Assembly (NCBI RefSeq): GCF_003149085.1
Contig: NZ_QGDT01000008.1
Span: 1-64,000 of the forward strand
DNA: 64,000 nt
Direction of reading: 5' to 3'
Origin: Dyadobacter jejuensis
GTDB taxonomy: Bacteria > Bacteroidota > Bacteroidia > Cytophagales > Spirosomataceae
The position numbers and the translations under genes are program-made. Shown here in pieces: positions 53,462 through 62,039 of this stretch. Position 1 is the stretch's first letter. Each line of letters opens with the position of its first letter. The notes beneath the pieces are model-generated. The model saw nothing but the letters and a program-made list of their open reading frames with translations, had not been told where the DNA came from and searched no databases.

Positions 53462-55168
53462 TTAGTCCAGAAGGGTCAATTGAAGACGCTGATTATTGAC
53501 TGACAACGCATTATCGAGCCAATAAAAAGTCTTTTTACCATTTAAATCGACGTCGACAAGCATCATTTGATATCTTCCTGGATCCAGATCATCCCCCCGA
53601 AACAGGGCGTCGAAACCATCTTTGTAATACCTTGCCTGGCTCACTAATGCGCGCCTTCCTTCTAGCTTTGGTGTGGCGGCATGAAGTAGGATATGCCCGT
53701 CGGATTCATTTTTTAGCGCCAAGAAACGGTTAGAAAAGGCTGCTCCTATGGCAGGAAGCCTATCGTTAGAAACGTAAAAATAGACCAATGAATCGACCTT
53801 ATCCAGTATTCGCCGCTCCAAATGCCAATCGGTAATGGATGTCCCGGCAATGGCCGGCTTGGCTACCCGTGCAGTGCTAAAGGCCTCCTCCAACTCCTGC
53901 TTAGTGACCACCGGAGTGGGCATATTCAATATGCCTCTTTCAGTAGCAGGCGACAAATAAAAGTCGGCATTATTGCGTATGGTACGCTCCACCGAAAATA
54001 ATTGTTTTTGATAATGCCAGTTATATACATCCGCAAGGTAAGTGGTTTTCTTGTTCATGACGGTTCTAGTAAACCGGTAGTGCGAATATAAATTGTACCC
54101 TAGAGTAAGTAGTATTAAAAACTGAATGTGAAGCTTCTTTCTAAACAATCCCAACTCCAGTAACCATAGGTAAGCGATGATGCTCGCCAAGACGGCGTAA
54201 AGCTGAAACCGGCTGGCTATGGCCCCGCCAGCAGAGGACCTAAATAGGGCAATCACCATACTCATGACCAACATATACAAAAACACCGACAACAACTGTA
54301 TATTAACAGCTGGGCTCGCCTTGGCACGTGTCCAGGTATTAAAAAGGGTAAGCAGCAGCAGTCCCACTGCAAATAAGGTGAGCATAGCGCCCCAAATGAC
54401 CGACCAGATGGTGGCATCGGACCAGACAATCATACCCCCTCCTATAAAACCCGTAAAGGACTCGAAAGGAGCCCAAAAATTATCGGGAAAACCCGCTGCC
54501 TGGCCAAACTGATAACCGTATAAATAAAAGCCTAATGCAAAAAACATAGCTACAAATGCCGCCATGGTCCTTTTCCATTCTGACTGTATGACCAAATAAA
54601 AGATAATTGCTGGGAAAGAGAATATTCCGTTGCCATGGGTAAAAGTCGCAAGCAAACAGAATAAAAGCGCCCACCAAGTGCCCTTCCAGTCGTTTCGCCC
54701 CACCAACGCAATGGCCCCAAGGGTAAAAACCGTCGTAAACGTATGTTGCATCCCATTCAACGACCACCCAGAGATATCATAATACAAGGGGTGAAAAAAC
54801 AAAAAAGCCACTGGGAGAAAATAATATATGGGAAGCTTTAATTTCCGAAACTGTACGTACAGAAAGTAAAAAATCAAACTCAGATTGACCAACGACAAAA
54901 CGATATACGTACGAAAATTCAGGGATCCCGTTAGCATGTAATTGGCCAAGGCAATCAAACGAGGAATAACGGCCTTATGATCGTTATGTACGCTAAATAG
55001 CTCCCTGAAAAATATAGTAGCCGTGGCATCGGGACGTGTCACCCCTTCCGCGAATTGGATCAATAGAAAATCGTCCTGAAAAGGAAAATCTACGGCGTAG
55101 AAGAAATTATAAGATAAGAATATGAATAGCAGCAATAACAATACAACCCAAGACAGGTACTTCAACAT
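53462..55168 (-). CDS. GT-C-like multi-pass membrane protein
   Basis: The 568-residue protein has about ten hydrophobic helices in the first 400 residues and a soluble C-terminal part. An acidic pair in the first periplasmic loop (VDFPFQDDFLLIQF) and the following layout resemble GT-C glycosyltransferases, which use lipid-linked sugars, but the substrate cannot be named. The C-terminal 150 residues are unrecognised. It lies downstream of the SGNH/propeller gene behind a terminator, so it is probably transcribed separately. Confidence 0.6.
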   Translation of the reverse strand: MLKYLSWVVLLLLLFIFLSYNFFYAVDFPFQDDFLLIQFAEGVTRPDATATIFFRELFSVHNDHKAVIPRLIALANYMLTGSLNFRTYIVLSLVNLSLIFYFLYVQFRKLKLPIYYFLPVAFLFFHPLYYDISGWSLNGMQHTFTTVFTLGAIALVGRNDWKGTWWALLFCLLATFTHGNGIFSFPAIIFYLVIQSEWKRTMAAFVAMFFALGFYLYGYQFGQAAGFPDNFWAPFESFTGFIGGGMIVWSDATIWSVIWGAMLTLFAVGLLLLTLFNTWTRAKASPAVNIQLLSVFLYMLVMSMVIALFRSSAGGAIASRFQLYAVLASIIAYLWLLELGLFRKKLHIQFLILLTLGYNLYSHYRFTRTVMNKKTTYLADVYNWHYQKQLFSVERTIRNNADFYLSPATERGILNMPTPVVTKQELEEAFSTARVAKPAIAGTSITDWHLERRILDKVDSLVYFYVSNDRLPAIGAAFSNRFLALKNESDGHILLHAATPKLEGRRALVSQARYYKDGFDALFRGDDLDPGRYQMMLVDVDLNGKKTFYWLDNALSVNNQRLQLTLLD

Positions 55169-55256
55169 AATTAATTTATATCACGTTAAATGATCACTCT
55201 AATTGTACCTCTATTTATGAACTTATAAGGACTTACGATCATGTAAGGGCACAAGA

Positions 55257-55302
55257 TAAAAAAAATCGAGGAAACGACACCCGCCGTCCCCTCGATTTTA
55301 AT
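55257..55302 (-). terminator. Terminator after the SGNH/propeller/cytochrome gene
   Basis: AAAATCGAGG and CCTCGATTTT arms enclose a G+C-rich loop; on the minus strand it is followed by TTTTTTT. It sits about 50 bp after the stop codon at 55350. Confidence 0.88.
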
Positions 55303-55349
55303 CAAATTTGATATCCGTTATAATATAAATTAACTAGTATTACGGTTAC

Positions 55350-58300
55350 TTATTTCTCTAAAGGATGAACCTTCAATAATTCTTCGGGTTTGTAAAATCC
55401 TTGCTTACTAGCCGTAGAATTCCTTACTTGTTTCACTTTTTCTGGAGATATGGCTGGAGCCTTATTCCCAAAGGAATTCCTCACATAAGTGAGTACGCTC
55501 GCAATTTCAGTATCATTCAACAGTCCACCAAACTGGGTCATGGGCACTTGGCCAGGATACTCCTTACCGAGCACTTCTATAGGCCCCATAAGACCATTAA
55601 GAACCAACTTAATCAGCCTTTCCTCATTGCCTACGACCCATTTAGTACCGGCTAGTGGCGGGAAACCCGCTGCGGTAAGTCCTTTACCATCTTCTTGGTG
55701 GCAAGTACCACAATAGCCCTCTCTTAGGAAGATCTCCCGTCCCGTTTTATAAAGCTGTTGGTCTTTGCCCTTTAAGCCAGAGGCAACTTCCACTTTTTTG
55801 GTCTCTTTTACCGACCGATCTTCTAAGTGTGCAACAGCAGTTTCATAAGCATGTATGGTCCATTTGTCCATCGACTGCTTGCCAGCCACTTTCAGTATAG
55901 GTAGCCCCTTCTCTTTGCCTATCCACGAAGTGGCAACAATGGCTGCAAGTCTTACCCGGCTATTCTCATCCTGAACCGCCTGCTCCAATAATTGGGCCTG
56001 ATCGGCCACCTGATGACCCGTGTAACGTAAAACCTGAACGGCGGCCGTGCGCGCACGATAGTCTTTCGCTTTTAACATTTTACGAAGCAAGTCCTGGTCT
56101 ACCTGATCCATCCCCCAACTTACCCACAGGGCCTCTAGGAGATGATGCTCGTAACGAGGATCCTTTTTGTCTAAACCGGCCGTCCAACTTTTCACTTTGG
56201 CCAAAACCTGCTGTTTATTCCGACCTCGCAATTCGGCTCTTGTCCTATACCGGCTACGGAATTCGGGTAATTTAAGGTTGTCGAACAGTACATCGAGGCT
56301 AGCTCCAGCTATTTTTGCTGGCTTCACCAACGGGCGTGACGGGTAGGTTACCCGATACACCCTTCCGTGTGAATGATCCCGCAAGGGGTCACGTGCGTTA
56401 TGCTGCATATGTCCAATAAGTATATTGTGCCAGTCGACCACATAAAGTGAACCATCCGGCGCAAACTCCATATCTACGGGCCGGAAGTTCCGATCGGTAC
56501 TTACAATTAAGTCTTGACGGTGCTTACTGCTGTATCCTGTTCCATCATCGACCAATGTATGCTGCTTAGTACCTAAGAAACCAATAGTATTATTGATAAG
56601 GAAATCGCCCTGCACGTTATCGGGGAAGTGACGGCTCGAAACGATCTCTAAACCCGAAGTCGGACGCACCCGGTGGGCATCTTCGATGAGGTTATCTCCC
56701 TTATGATTGGCATTCCCGTATCGTGGTAACACACTTCCTGGAAGCATCCAGCGCATGTCAGGTCCTGAAGTCTCGGCAAAGAAAGGCTGCCCCCATTCGT
56801 CAAACATGATCCCCCATGGATTGGGGATAGACAGCTGAGCCGTCCGTTCCAACTTGTGTAATTGAGGGGCATAGCGGTAAAACCCTCCATTGGTGGCACG
56901 TACAGGTCCGTAAGAAGTTTCTACGTCGGTATGTAAGAATACACCTTCTCCAGAATAAATCGCTCCCGAAGGATCCGCCGTAAAGGCACTGCTATTATGG
57001 TGGGTATCGTGGTCATCGAATCCACTTAATAGAATCTCAACCTTATCGGCTTTGTCGTCGCCATTAGTGTCTATATAAAGCTTTAGGTTAGGTCCTTGGG
57101 AAACATATACCCCTTCGGCGGCAATTTCAAATCCTAATGGAAGGTGTAGGCCATCGGCAAAGGTAATTTGCTTGTCAGCCTTGCCATCGTTATTGGTGTC
57201 TTCTAAGATCAGTATCTTATCGTTGGGCTTACCATCGCCAGGCTTGTAATGGGGATAACTCGGCATTACCGCCACCCATAGCCTTCCCTTGGTATCAAAG
57301 GACATTTGTACTGGGTTGGCCAGATCTGGAAACTCTACTTCAGAAGCAAAAAGCTCAATCTTATACCCTTCAGGTACCTTTATTTGATCCAATGCCTTTT
57401 GTCCATATAGGTATTCTAGGGATCCATTTTTGTCTGGGTTAAAATTGGTTTTAACCTCTGGCAACTCTTTCGTTTTCTTATCGGCACTAGCCACATCCAT
57501 TTTCTTGCCCGTAGAACCTACCATCCATATGGCTTGATCCCGAATATCGGTCATTTGACGTATTTTTTCAATCTCAGCAGGGTAGTTGGCAGGGCCAAAG
57601 GGATTGTACCGACGCCCATACACGTGAACGCTATTGGGGATTTTATAATCATTATGCCACATCCAGTTCTTTTCATCGACCGCCTCACGGATCATCGCAC
57701 GGCGTTGTTCGGCCTTAGGGCTACCACCAAATAAATGATCGGCCAATAATTTGGCTAATTTTTCGTAACCATCCTCATTGAGCTGAGAGCCATCGATTGT
57801 CAGATCCTTGGAGCTGGAAGCATACCAGCCCTTGGAGGGGGTATAAGCGTCTAAGAAAAGTACCTGGTTACGTTCTGCCACTTCTTTCATGGCTTTGGTA
57901 TACAGGGCAAGATTTACATTTTCTTTCTTACCATTAGGCACATCCATTTTCCCCGACAAGTCCTCGAAGGCGATCGGCGACACCAATGCCAACTGCGGCA
58001 TAGTGACCCCATTATATTTCTGGGATTTGGTATGCTTAATAAATGCCTCTAGTTCGGCTTTATAATTCTCAAGGCCTTCAGGGCCTTCAAACGACTCATT
58101 ATAACCAAAGAAACCAATGACGATATCGGTTTTCAATCGGGTCAGCCATTCATCTGCCGATTCGAAATGCCCAATACTATTGGAATTGGTCGCCAGCTCT
58201 GTCTGAAACTTTTCGGCGCCAGGAAAGGCCCAGGGGTCGTTGCGGCTGGCCCGTGGACGAAACCCAGGGGTATCGCCAGGGTCACACATATTTCTGATTA

Positions 58301-58514
58301 CAAGAGAGCTATCCGGGAAACGAACTTGCAATTCCGTTTCAAAGAGATTGTAGTGCATCATTCTGGAGCCAAGATTATTCCCTATCATAGAGATATGGCT
58401 TCCTTTTTTAATTTTCAAAGTCTCGGTAGGCCCAGATCTGAAGGCGCTAAAGGCCAGAATCAGACCGCCAACAATCATGAGGGCTGCGAAACTTAAATTT
58501 TTGGTTTTACGCAT
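55350..58514 (-). CDS. SGNH-hydrolase / PVC propeller / HEAT / cytochrome c fusion
   Basis: The 1054-residue secreted protein has a signal helix (about 8-25), an SGNH-like esterase domain (about 35-265: SMIGNNLGSRMMH, GFFGYNES, LNEDGYEKLAKLLADH), a six-bladed propeller of the PVC-type haem-protein group (about 370-730: VPEGYKIELFASEVEFPDLANPVQMSFD...), a HEAT-like region (about 770-920), and a haem-c domain with CGTCH (CxxCH) and an MTQF Met ligand near the end. Such proteins are frequent in Planctomycetes and Bacteroidota that degrade complex carbohydrates; the activity is not established. ThuA is encoded just upstream on the same strand. Confidence 0.87.
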   Translation of the reverse strand: MRKTKNLSFAALMIVGGLILAFSAFRSGPTETLKIKKGSHISMIGNNLGSRMMHYNLFETELQVRFPDSSLVIRNMCDPGDTPGFRPRASRNDPWAFPGAEKFQTELATNSNSIGHFESADEWLTRLKTDIVIGFFGYNESFEGPEGLENYKAELEAFIKHTKSQKYNGVTMPQLALVSPIAFEDLSGKMDVPNGKKENVNLALYTKAMKEVAERNQVLFLDAYTPSKGWYASSSKDLTIDGSQLNEDGYEKLAKLLADHLFGGSPKAEQRRAMIREAVDEKNWMWHNDYKIPNSVHVYGRRYNPFGPANYPAEIEKIRQMTDIRDQAIWMVGSTGKKMDVASADKKTKELPEVKTNFNPDKNGSLEYLYGQKALDQIKVPEGYKIELFASEVEFPDLANPVQMSFDTKGRLWVAVMPSYPHYKPGDGKPNDKILILEDTNNDGKADKQITFADGLHLPLGFEIAAEGVYVSQGPNLKLYIDTNGDDKADKVEILLSGFDDHDTHHNSSAFTADPSGAIYSGEGVFLHTDVETSYGPVRATNGGFYRYAPQLHKLERTAQLSIPNPWGIMFDEWGQPFFAETSGPDMRWMLPGSVLPRYGNANHKGDNLIEDAHRVRPTSGLEIVSSRHFPDNVQGDFLINNTIGFLGTKQHTLVDDGTGYSSKHRQDLIVSTDRNFRPVDMEFAPDGSLYVVDWHNILIGHMQHNARDPLRDHSHGRVYRVTYPSRPLVKPAKIAGASLDVLFDNLKLPEFRSRYRTRAELRGRNKQQVLAKVKSWTAGLDKKDPRYEHHLLEALWVSWGMDQVDQDLLRKMLKAKDYRARTAAVQVLRYTGHQVADQAQLLEQAVQDENSRVRLAAIVATSWIGKEKGLPILKVAGKQSMDKWTIHAYETAVAHLEDRSVKETKKVEVASGLKGKDQQLYKTGREIFLREGYCGTCHQEDGKGLTAAGFPPLAGTKWVVGNEERLIKLVLNGLMGPIEVLGKEYPGQVPMTQFGGLLNDTEIASVLTYVRNSFGNKAPAISPEKVKQVRNSTASKQGFYKPEELLKVHPLEK

Positions 58515-58556
58515 TAGTATAAATGTTTAGGAATAATAAAATACGTTCGAAAGTCG

Positions 58557-59435
58557 TTATTTGACCATTCCCCGGTAGGGAACCTGTATGTCCATAACAC
58601 CTTTCCATTTCTTAGGGACTTTCAGCCCAAGTTCCCAGTGTATGGCGTTGATAACCAAACGTTGAAACGATTCCACCCGAAAGTCTTCGGGATGGCCCAT
58701 GGTAGTCATAAAAATCCGCGCCCCATATCCGTTCGTTCCAGTCCAAGCAATGGGGTTATCTACCGCCGCTCTGTTTGGATCTACGGCTTTCCCCATCAGC
58801 AACACCTGCGAAGATTCCTTTGGATAATTGGGAAGAACGTGGTACAACCAGGAACGCACATGAAAAGATGGGTTCACGCCCGTTAGAACAGGGTGCTTCG
58901 CTTGTCCGGGGGCCAGGTAAACGTCGGTGCTGCTTTCGTGTCCGTAGTGGGTATGCTTGTGGGCACCGCCCCATCCGGGAGGAGCGTTTAAGGCAAATTC
59001 ACCAAAGGCATTCCACCGCTCATCGGTATGTCCTTTTGGAAAGTTAAAAGCATGGGTGCTGGTACGGAACCCCATTACAGGCTTGCCCGTTTTCAGGTAG
59101 TCCTCTATCATAGCCAGCTGATCGGCCGGAAGTTGACGCCACCGCAAATAAAACACCGCTAAGTCAGCCTCTTTTAGAATTTCTAATCCAGGTATATTCT
59201 TTTCGCTATTTTGGTTGGGCGACGACTTCAGCACCACAGCCCTAATATTATACGCTTTTTCCAATTCTTGGGCGACTATAGGCAGGGTATTCTCGCCACT
59301 ATACTCATGATCGCCAGTGACAAATACGACCAGTGGCTTTTCTTTTTTATTGGACTTGTCGTTTCCCTCAAAGCCGAAGCTTGGTAAAGAAATAAACAAT
59401 GTTATAATAATCCAATATTTGTGATACAATTTCAT
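58557..59435 (-). CDS. ThuA-domain secreted protein
   Basis: The 292-residue protein starts at the ATG at 59433-59435, directly before a signal peptide (MKLYHKYWIIITLFISLPSFG). KPLVVFVTGDHEYSGENTLPIVAQEL, DLAVFYLRWRQLPADQLAMIEDYLKTGKPVMGFRTSTHAF and VRSWLYHVLPNYP are the ThuA/trehalose-utilisation fold landmarks. It is 42 bp upstream of the SGNH/propeller gene, so the two are probably cotranscribed. ThuA proteins are thought to act on sugars, but the substrate is unknown. Confidence 0.9.
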   Translation of the reverse strand: MKLYHKYWIIITLFISLPSFGFEGNDKSNKKEKPLVVFVTGDHEYSGENTLPIVAQELEKAYNIRAVVLKSSPNQNSEKNIPGLEILKEADLAVFYLRWRQLPADQLAMIEDYLKTGKPVMGFRTSTHAFNFPKGHTDERWNAFGEFALNAPPGWGGAHKHTHYGHESSTDVYLAPGQAKHPVLTGVNPSFHVRSWLYHVLPNYPKESSQVLLMGKAVDPNRAAVDNPIAWTGTNGYGARIFMTTMGHPEDFRVESFQRLVINAIHWELGLKVPKKWKGVMDIQVPYRGMVK

Positions 59436-59665
59436 TACTACATCATTAGGTATGGTACATAAACTCTTAATCTCCATTCTTTAAGGCAGACTCATTCGTT
59501 TTCTACCTAAAATCAGGTTAGGCAAATAACTCAGTGAAACCAGTTCCTAGTAGTTTGACTGAAAATTCCAGTTTCCCCCTTAGTATGTCTATTATTTTTT
59601 CTAGTTTCCCTTCAATTAATTCAAAAAACAAAATCTAAAAACACTTTCCACATAGGTACAAGTGG

Positions 59666-60619
59666 TTATTTGGAGCCCGTGTTTCCAGAAAAATGAATGC
59701 CTAAGGTAAGAGCGGCGCGGGATAAATCGTTAAAATTGTTTCGATTGAGGTGGATGGTTTGAGACTTCCCATCGGCCTTGGAAACCATTTTATAGCTGGT
59801 CCCCAAGAAACAGGACCCAGTAAGGCTTAAGCTAAGCCGCTGATGGATGGGCTGGATAAAAGCCACAGAAAGGCCCCAACCCAATGACTTAGCACGTAAC
59901 TTCTTGAGGGAATCGTCGATGCTTAGCCGGTTTGAAAAGGGTTGGTACCCTAGCTCAAAGCTGGATTGTATATACTGCCCGGTGGTTGACAAGGCTTTTC
60001 GGTGCAATGCCGAGATCCCCAAAAATTGAATCCCTACCTGACTCCGGTTAGACGCATCTTTTCGGGCATTCGACAGGAATATATCGTAGCGAATACCCAG
60101 GCCCCATTTTTTCTTAAAAAAATAATCGGCTTTAGCCCCAATTGTAAAACCCGATTTTACTTTTTTATCGTAATCCAAATCCATTTGATTTAGCCCAATT
60201 TTGGTCCCATAAAGCCGTTTGGAAAGACCAGTATAGACGCCCATATTCCACGTGGGCTGATAGGCTATACGAACTTGGACAGTATCCAAAAAGGCATTTT
60301 CGATGGGTAGCGCTAGTCCTATCTCCGGCGTATGGACTAAGGTATCCGCCGAGCCGGGGACCTTGGTTTGGGCTGCCATCTTGAGATATGCAAAATAATT
60401 GGGAACGATGGTCCTCACCCGATTCTTAGGCAACTGGCGCACGGTTGTTCTTAGGTAATCGGTATAGTCGAATCGCACATAATCGCCATTTCCATCATGC
60501 ATACGTACATTTAGAGAATCGCCTGCGACGGTCACCAACAAATCCTGGGCATTCAACTGGAGATGACACCCTAAAAATATGGCGATAAAATAATAGACTA
60601 TTGTTTTCAAACTTGGCAA
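59666..60619 (-). CDS. Secreted or outer-membrane-type protein of unknown function
   Basis: The 317-residue protein begins at a TTG (60617-60619), the only start codon placing a signal peptide (about 1-24, ending LNAQD) at the front. The mature part is beta-rich with strands typical of small barrels (GFTIGAKADYFFKKKWGLGIRYDIFLS, GLSVAFIQPIHQRLSLSLTGSCFLG) and ends in an aliphatic strand. The first 60 residues (LLVTVAGDSLNVRMHDGNGDYVRFDY) look like a different domain. I do not recognise the family. It sits between the haloperoxidase and ThuA genes. Confidence 0.65.
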   Translation of the reverse strand: MPSLKTIVYYFIAIFLGCHLQLNAQDLLVTVAGDSLNVRMHDGNGDYVRFDYTDYLRTTVRQLPKNRVRTIVPNYFAYLKMAAQTKVPGSADTLVHTPEIGLALPIENAFLDTVQVRIAYQPTWNMGVYTGLSKRLYGTKIGLNQMDLDYDKKVKSGFTIGAKADYFFKKKWGLGIRYDIFLSNARKDASNRSQVGIQFLGISALHRKALSTTGQYIQSSFELGYQPFSNRLSIDDSLKKLRAKSLGWGLSVAFIQPIHQRLSLSLTGSCFLGTSYKMVSKADGKSQTIHLNRNNFNDLSRAALTLGIHFSGNTGSK

Positions 60620-60684
60620 GGATAGTAACTACGGACCCAATTGGTATTACGGGCCAAAGATAGAACTTTCATCCTATAAATCTA

Positions 60685-62019
60685 TTAAGGAGTAGATACG
60701 TCAAAGGGTCTTAGTCCGGCTCGTTTTAAACGATTCACGATATACTGCCCTACCATCCTACCCTGCTGCTGCCCTATCTCGATGGCATCCCTATAATGAA
60801 TCCCCCCGTACAATCGAGAGATCGCCGCCTCATTGGCTGCCGACCGAAATGAGGTAAACGTTCGTACTGGAAGATCGAACATCACCTCGGTATCGTCGGT
60901 GAAGTGGAACGAATCGCCTAACAAGAAAGACAATACCTCCGCTGCGGCCGTCGATATTACGCTATGCCCACTGGTATATTCGGGGAAGGGTGGAGTCTGC
61001 AATAATGGTTGCCAGCGCTTGTCGATGAGTCGGTTAATGACGGTCTCGGGCCGTACCCTGTTGCTCCTATATTTTTCGTCCCAACAGCTAATAAACGCAT
61101 CCATTAAGGCAAAAGACACCAAGGTATGGGCCAAGATCCCTTCGTCCAGATTCAAATTAGCCTTACTTACGGCAATCCCCGTAATACCCATCCAATGCCC
61201 ACCAGGGCTTATTTTTTTAAAACCAATCATCATATGGCCGGAGGTATTGATGGCAAAGGGGTTACAATCCCAAAAAGAGGCAATCAATTTCTGCTCCTCC
61301 GTGAGGCCATTTACCGCCTCATACACTTCCATGGTCATTTTATAAAATGGGCTATCCTCTCGGCTGCTGTATGGGACAGGCTCAGCTGGCACAAACTGGC
61401 TACAGCTATCCAGAAAGATAGGCGTTATAATATTCCAGTTGGGCTCCACCCCCTCCATATAGCCCGGAGGAGTGGGATACCAATAAGCATCACCTTTTAG
61501 GGGCCTATACCGCCGCATAGCACTGAGCTTGGAATAATTGTCGGAAGCAGCCTGAGCCACCACCTGCTTGGCCACCTGATCTGCCACTTCTAGGGCTTTC
61601 TGAAGATCGCTTTCTTTTAAACCCTCTTTCATCAATAGTGATTTCAACTGGGCCTGATCTTCTTCCAGCATATAGCCTGAAGGCAGCAGGATTTCCGCCG
61701 TTTTCAAAATACAAAACAAAGCAGCAACTTGATAATTATAATCCCCCACTTTGGGTATTTGCAGCGGTTCCAGATGGGTCCCCAAACGATCGGGGGATAT
61801 GATGGATTCATTATGAGCGGCCACTAGGGCATAGGCACCACGTAAACTATAGGCATAAAATCGGCTCGCCGCCGGAGGATTGACCACGTCGTGTATCATC
61901 ACGATGGAGGTCGCACGTATTGCGGTTTGTAAATGCTTTTCAAGGGGCTGTTGAGGCAATGCTCTAGCAGCTATAGGCACTAGCAGAGCTAAGATATACA
62001 GATATACGGATCTCATCAT
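60685..62019 (-). CDS. Vanadium-dependent haloperoxidase-family phosphatase/peroxidase
   Basis: The 444-residue protein has a signal peptide (about 1-20) and the PAP2/haloperoxidase fold. The vanadate or phosphate pocket is visible: Lys and Arg in KYRSNRVRPETVI, PEYTSGHS with the catalytic His, and SRLYGGIHYRDA with Arg and His. It may oxidise halides or act as a phosphatase; these cannot be separated by eye. The start lies 20 bp after the UnbV-type gene stop, and the two form a conserved-looking pair. Confidence 0.87.
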   Translation of the reverse strand: MMRSVYLYILALLVPIAARALPQQPLEKHLQTAIRATSIVMIHDVVNPPAASRFYAYSLRGAYALVAAHNESIISPDRLGTHLEPLQIPKVGDYNYQVAALFCILKTAEILLPSGYMLEEDQAQLKSLLMKEGLKESDLQKALEVADQVAKQVVAQAASDNYSKLSAMRRYRPLKGDAYWYPTPPGYMEGVEPNWNIITPIFLDSCSQFVPAEPVPYSSREDSPFYKMTMEVYEAVNGLTEEQKLIASFWDCNPFAINTSGHMMIGFKKISPGGHWMGITGIAVSKANLNLDEGILAHTLVSFALMDAFISCWDEKYRSNRVRPETVINRLIDKRWQPLLQTPPFPEYTSGHSVISTAAAEVLSFLLGDSFHFTDDTEVMFDLPVRTFTSFRSAANEAAISRLYGGIHYRDAIEIGQQQGRMVGQYIVNRLKRAGLRPFDVSTP

Positions 62020-62039
62020 TTCGGGTTATAATTTTAAGC

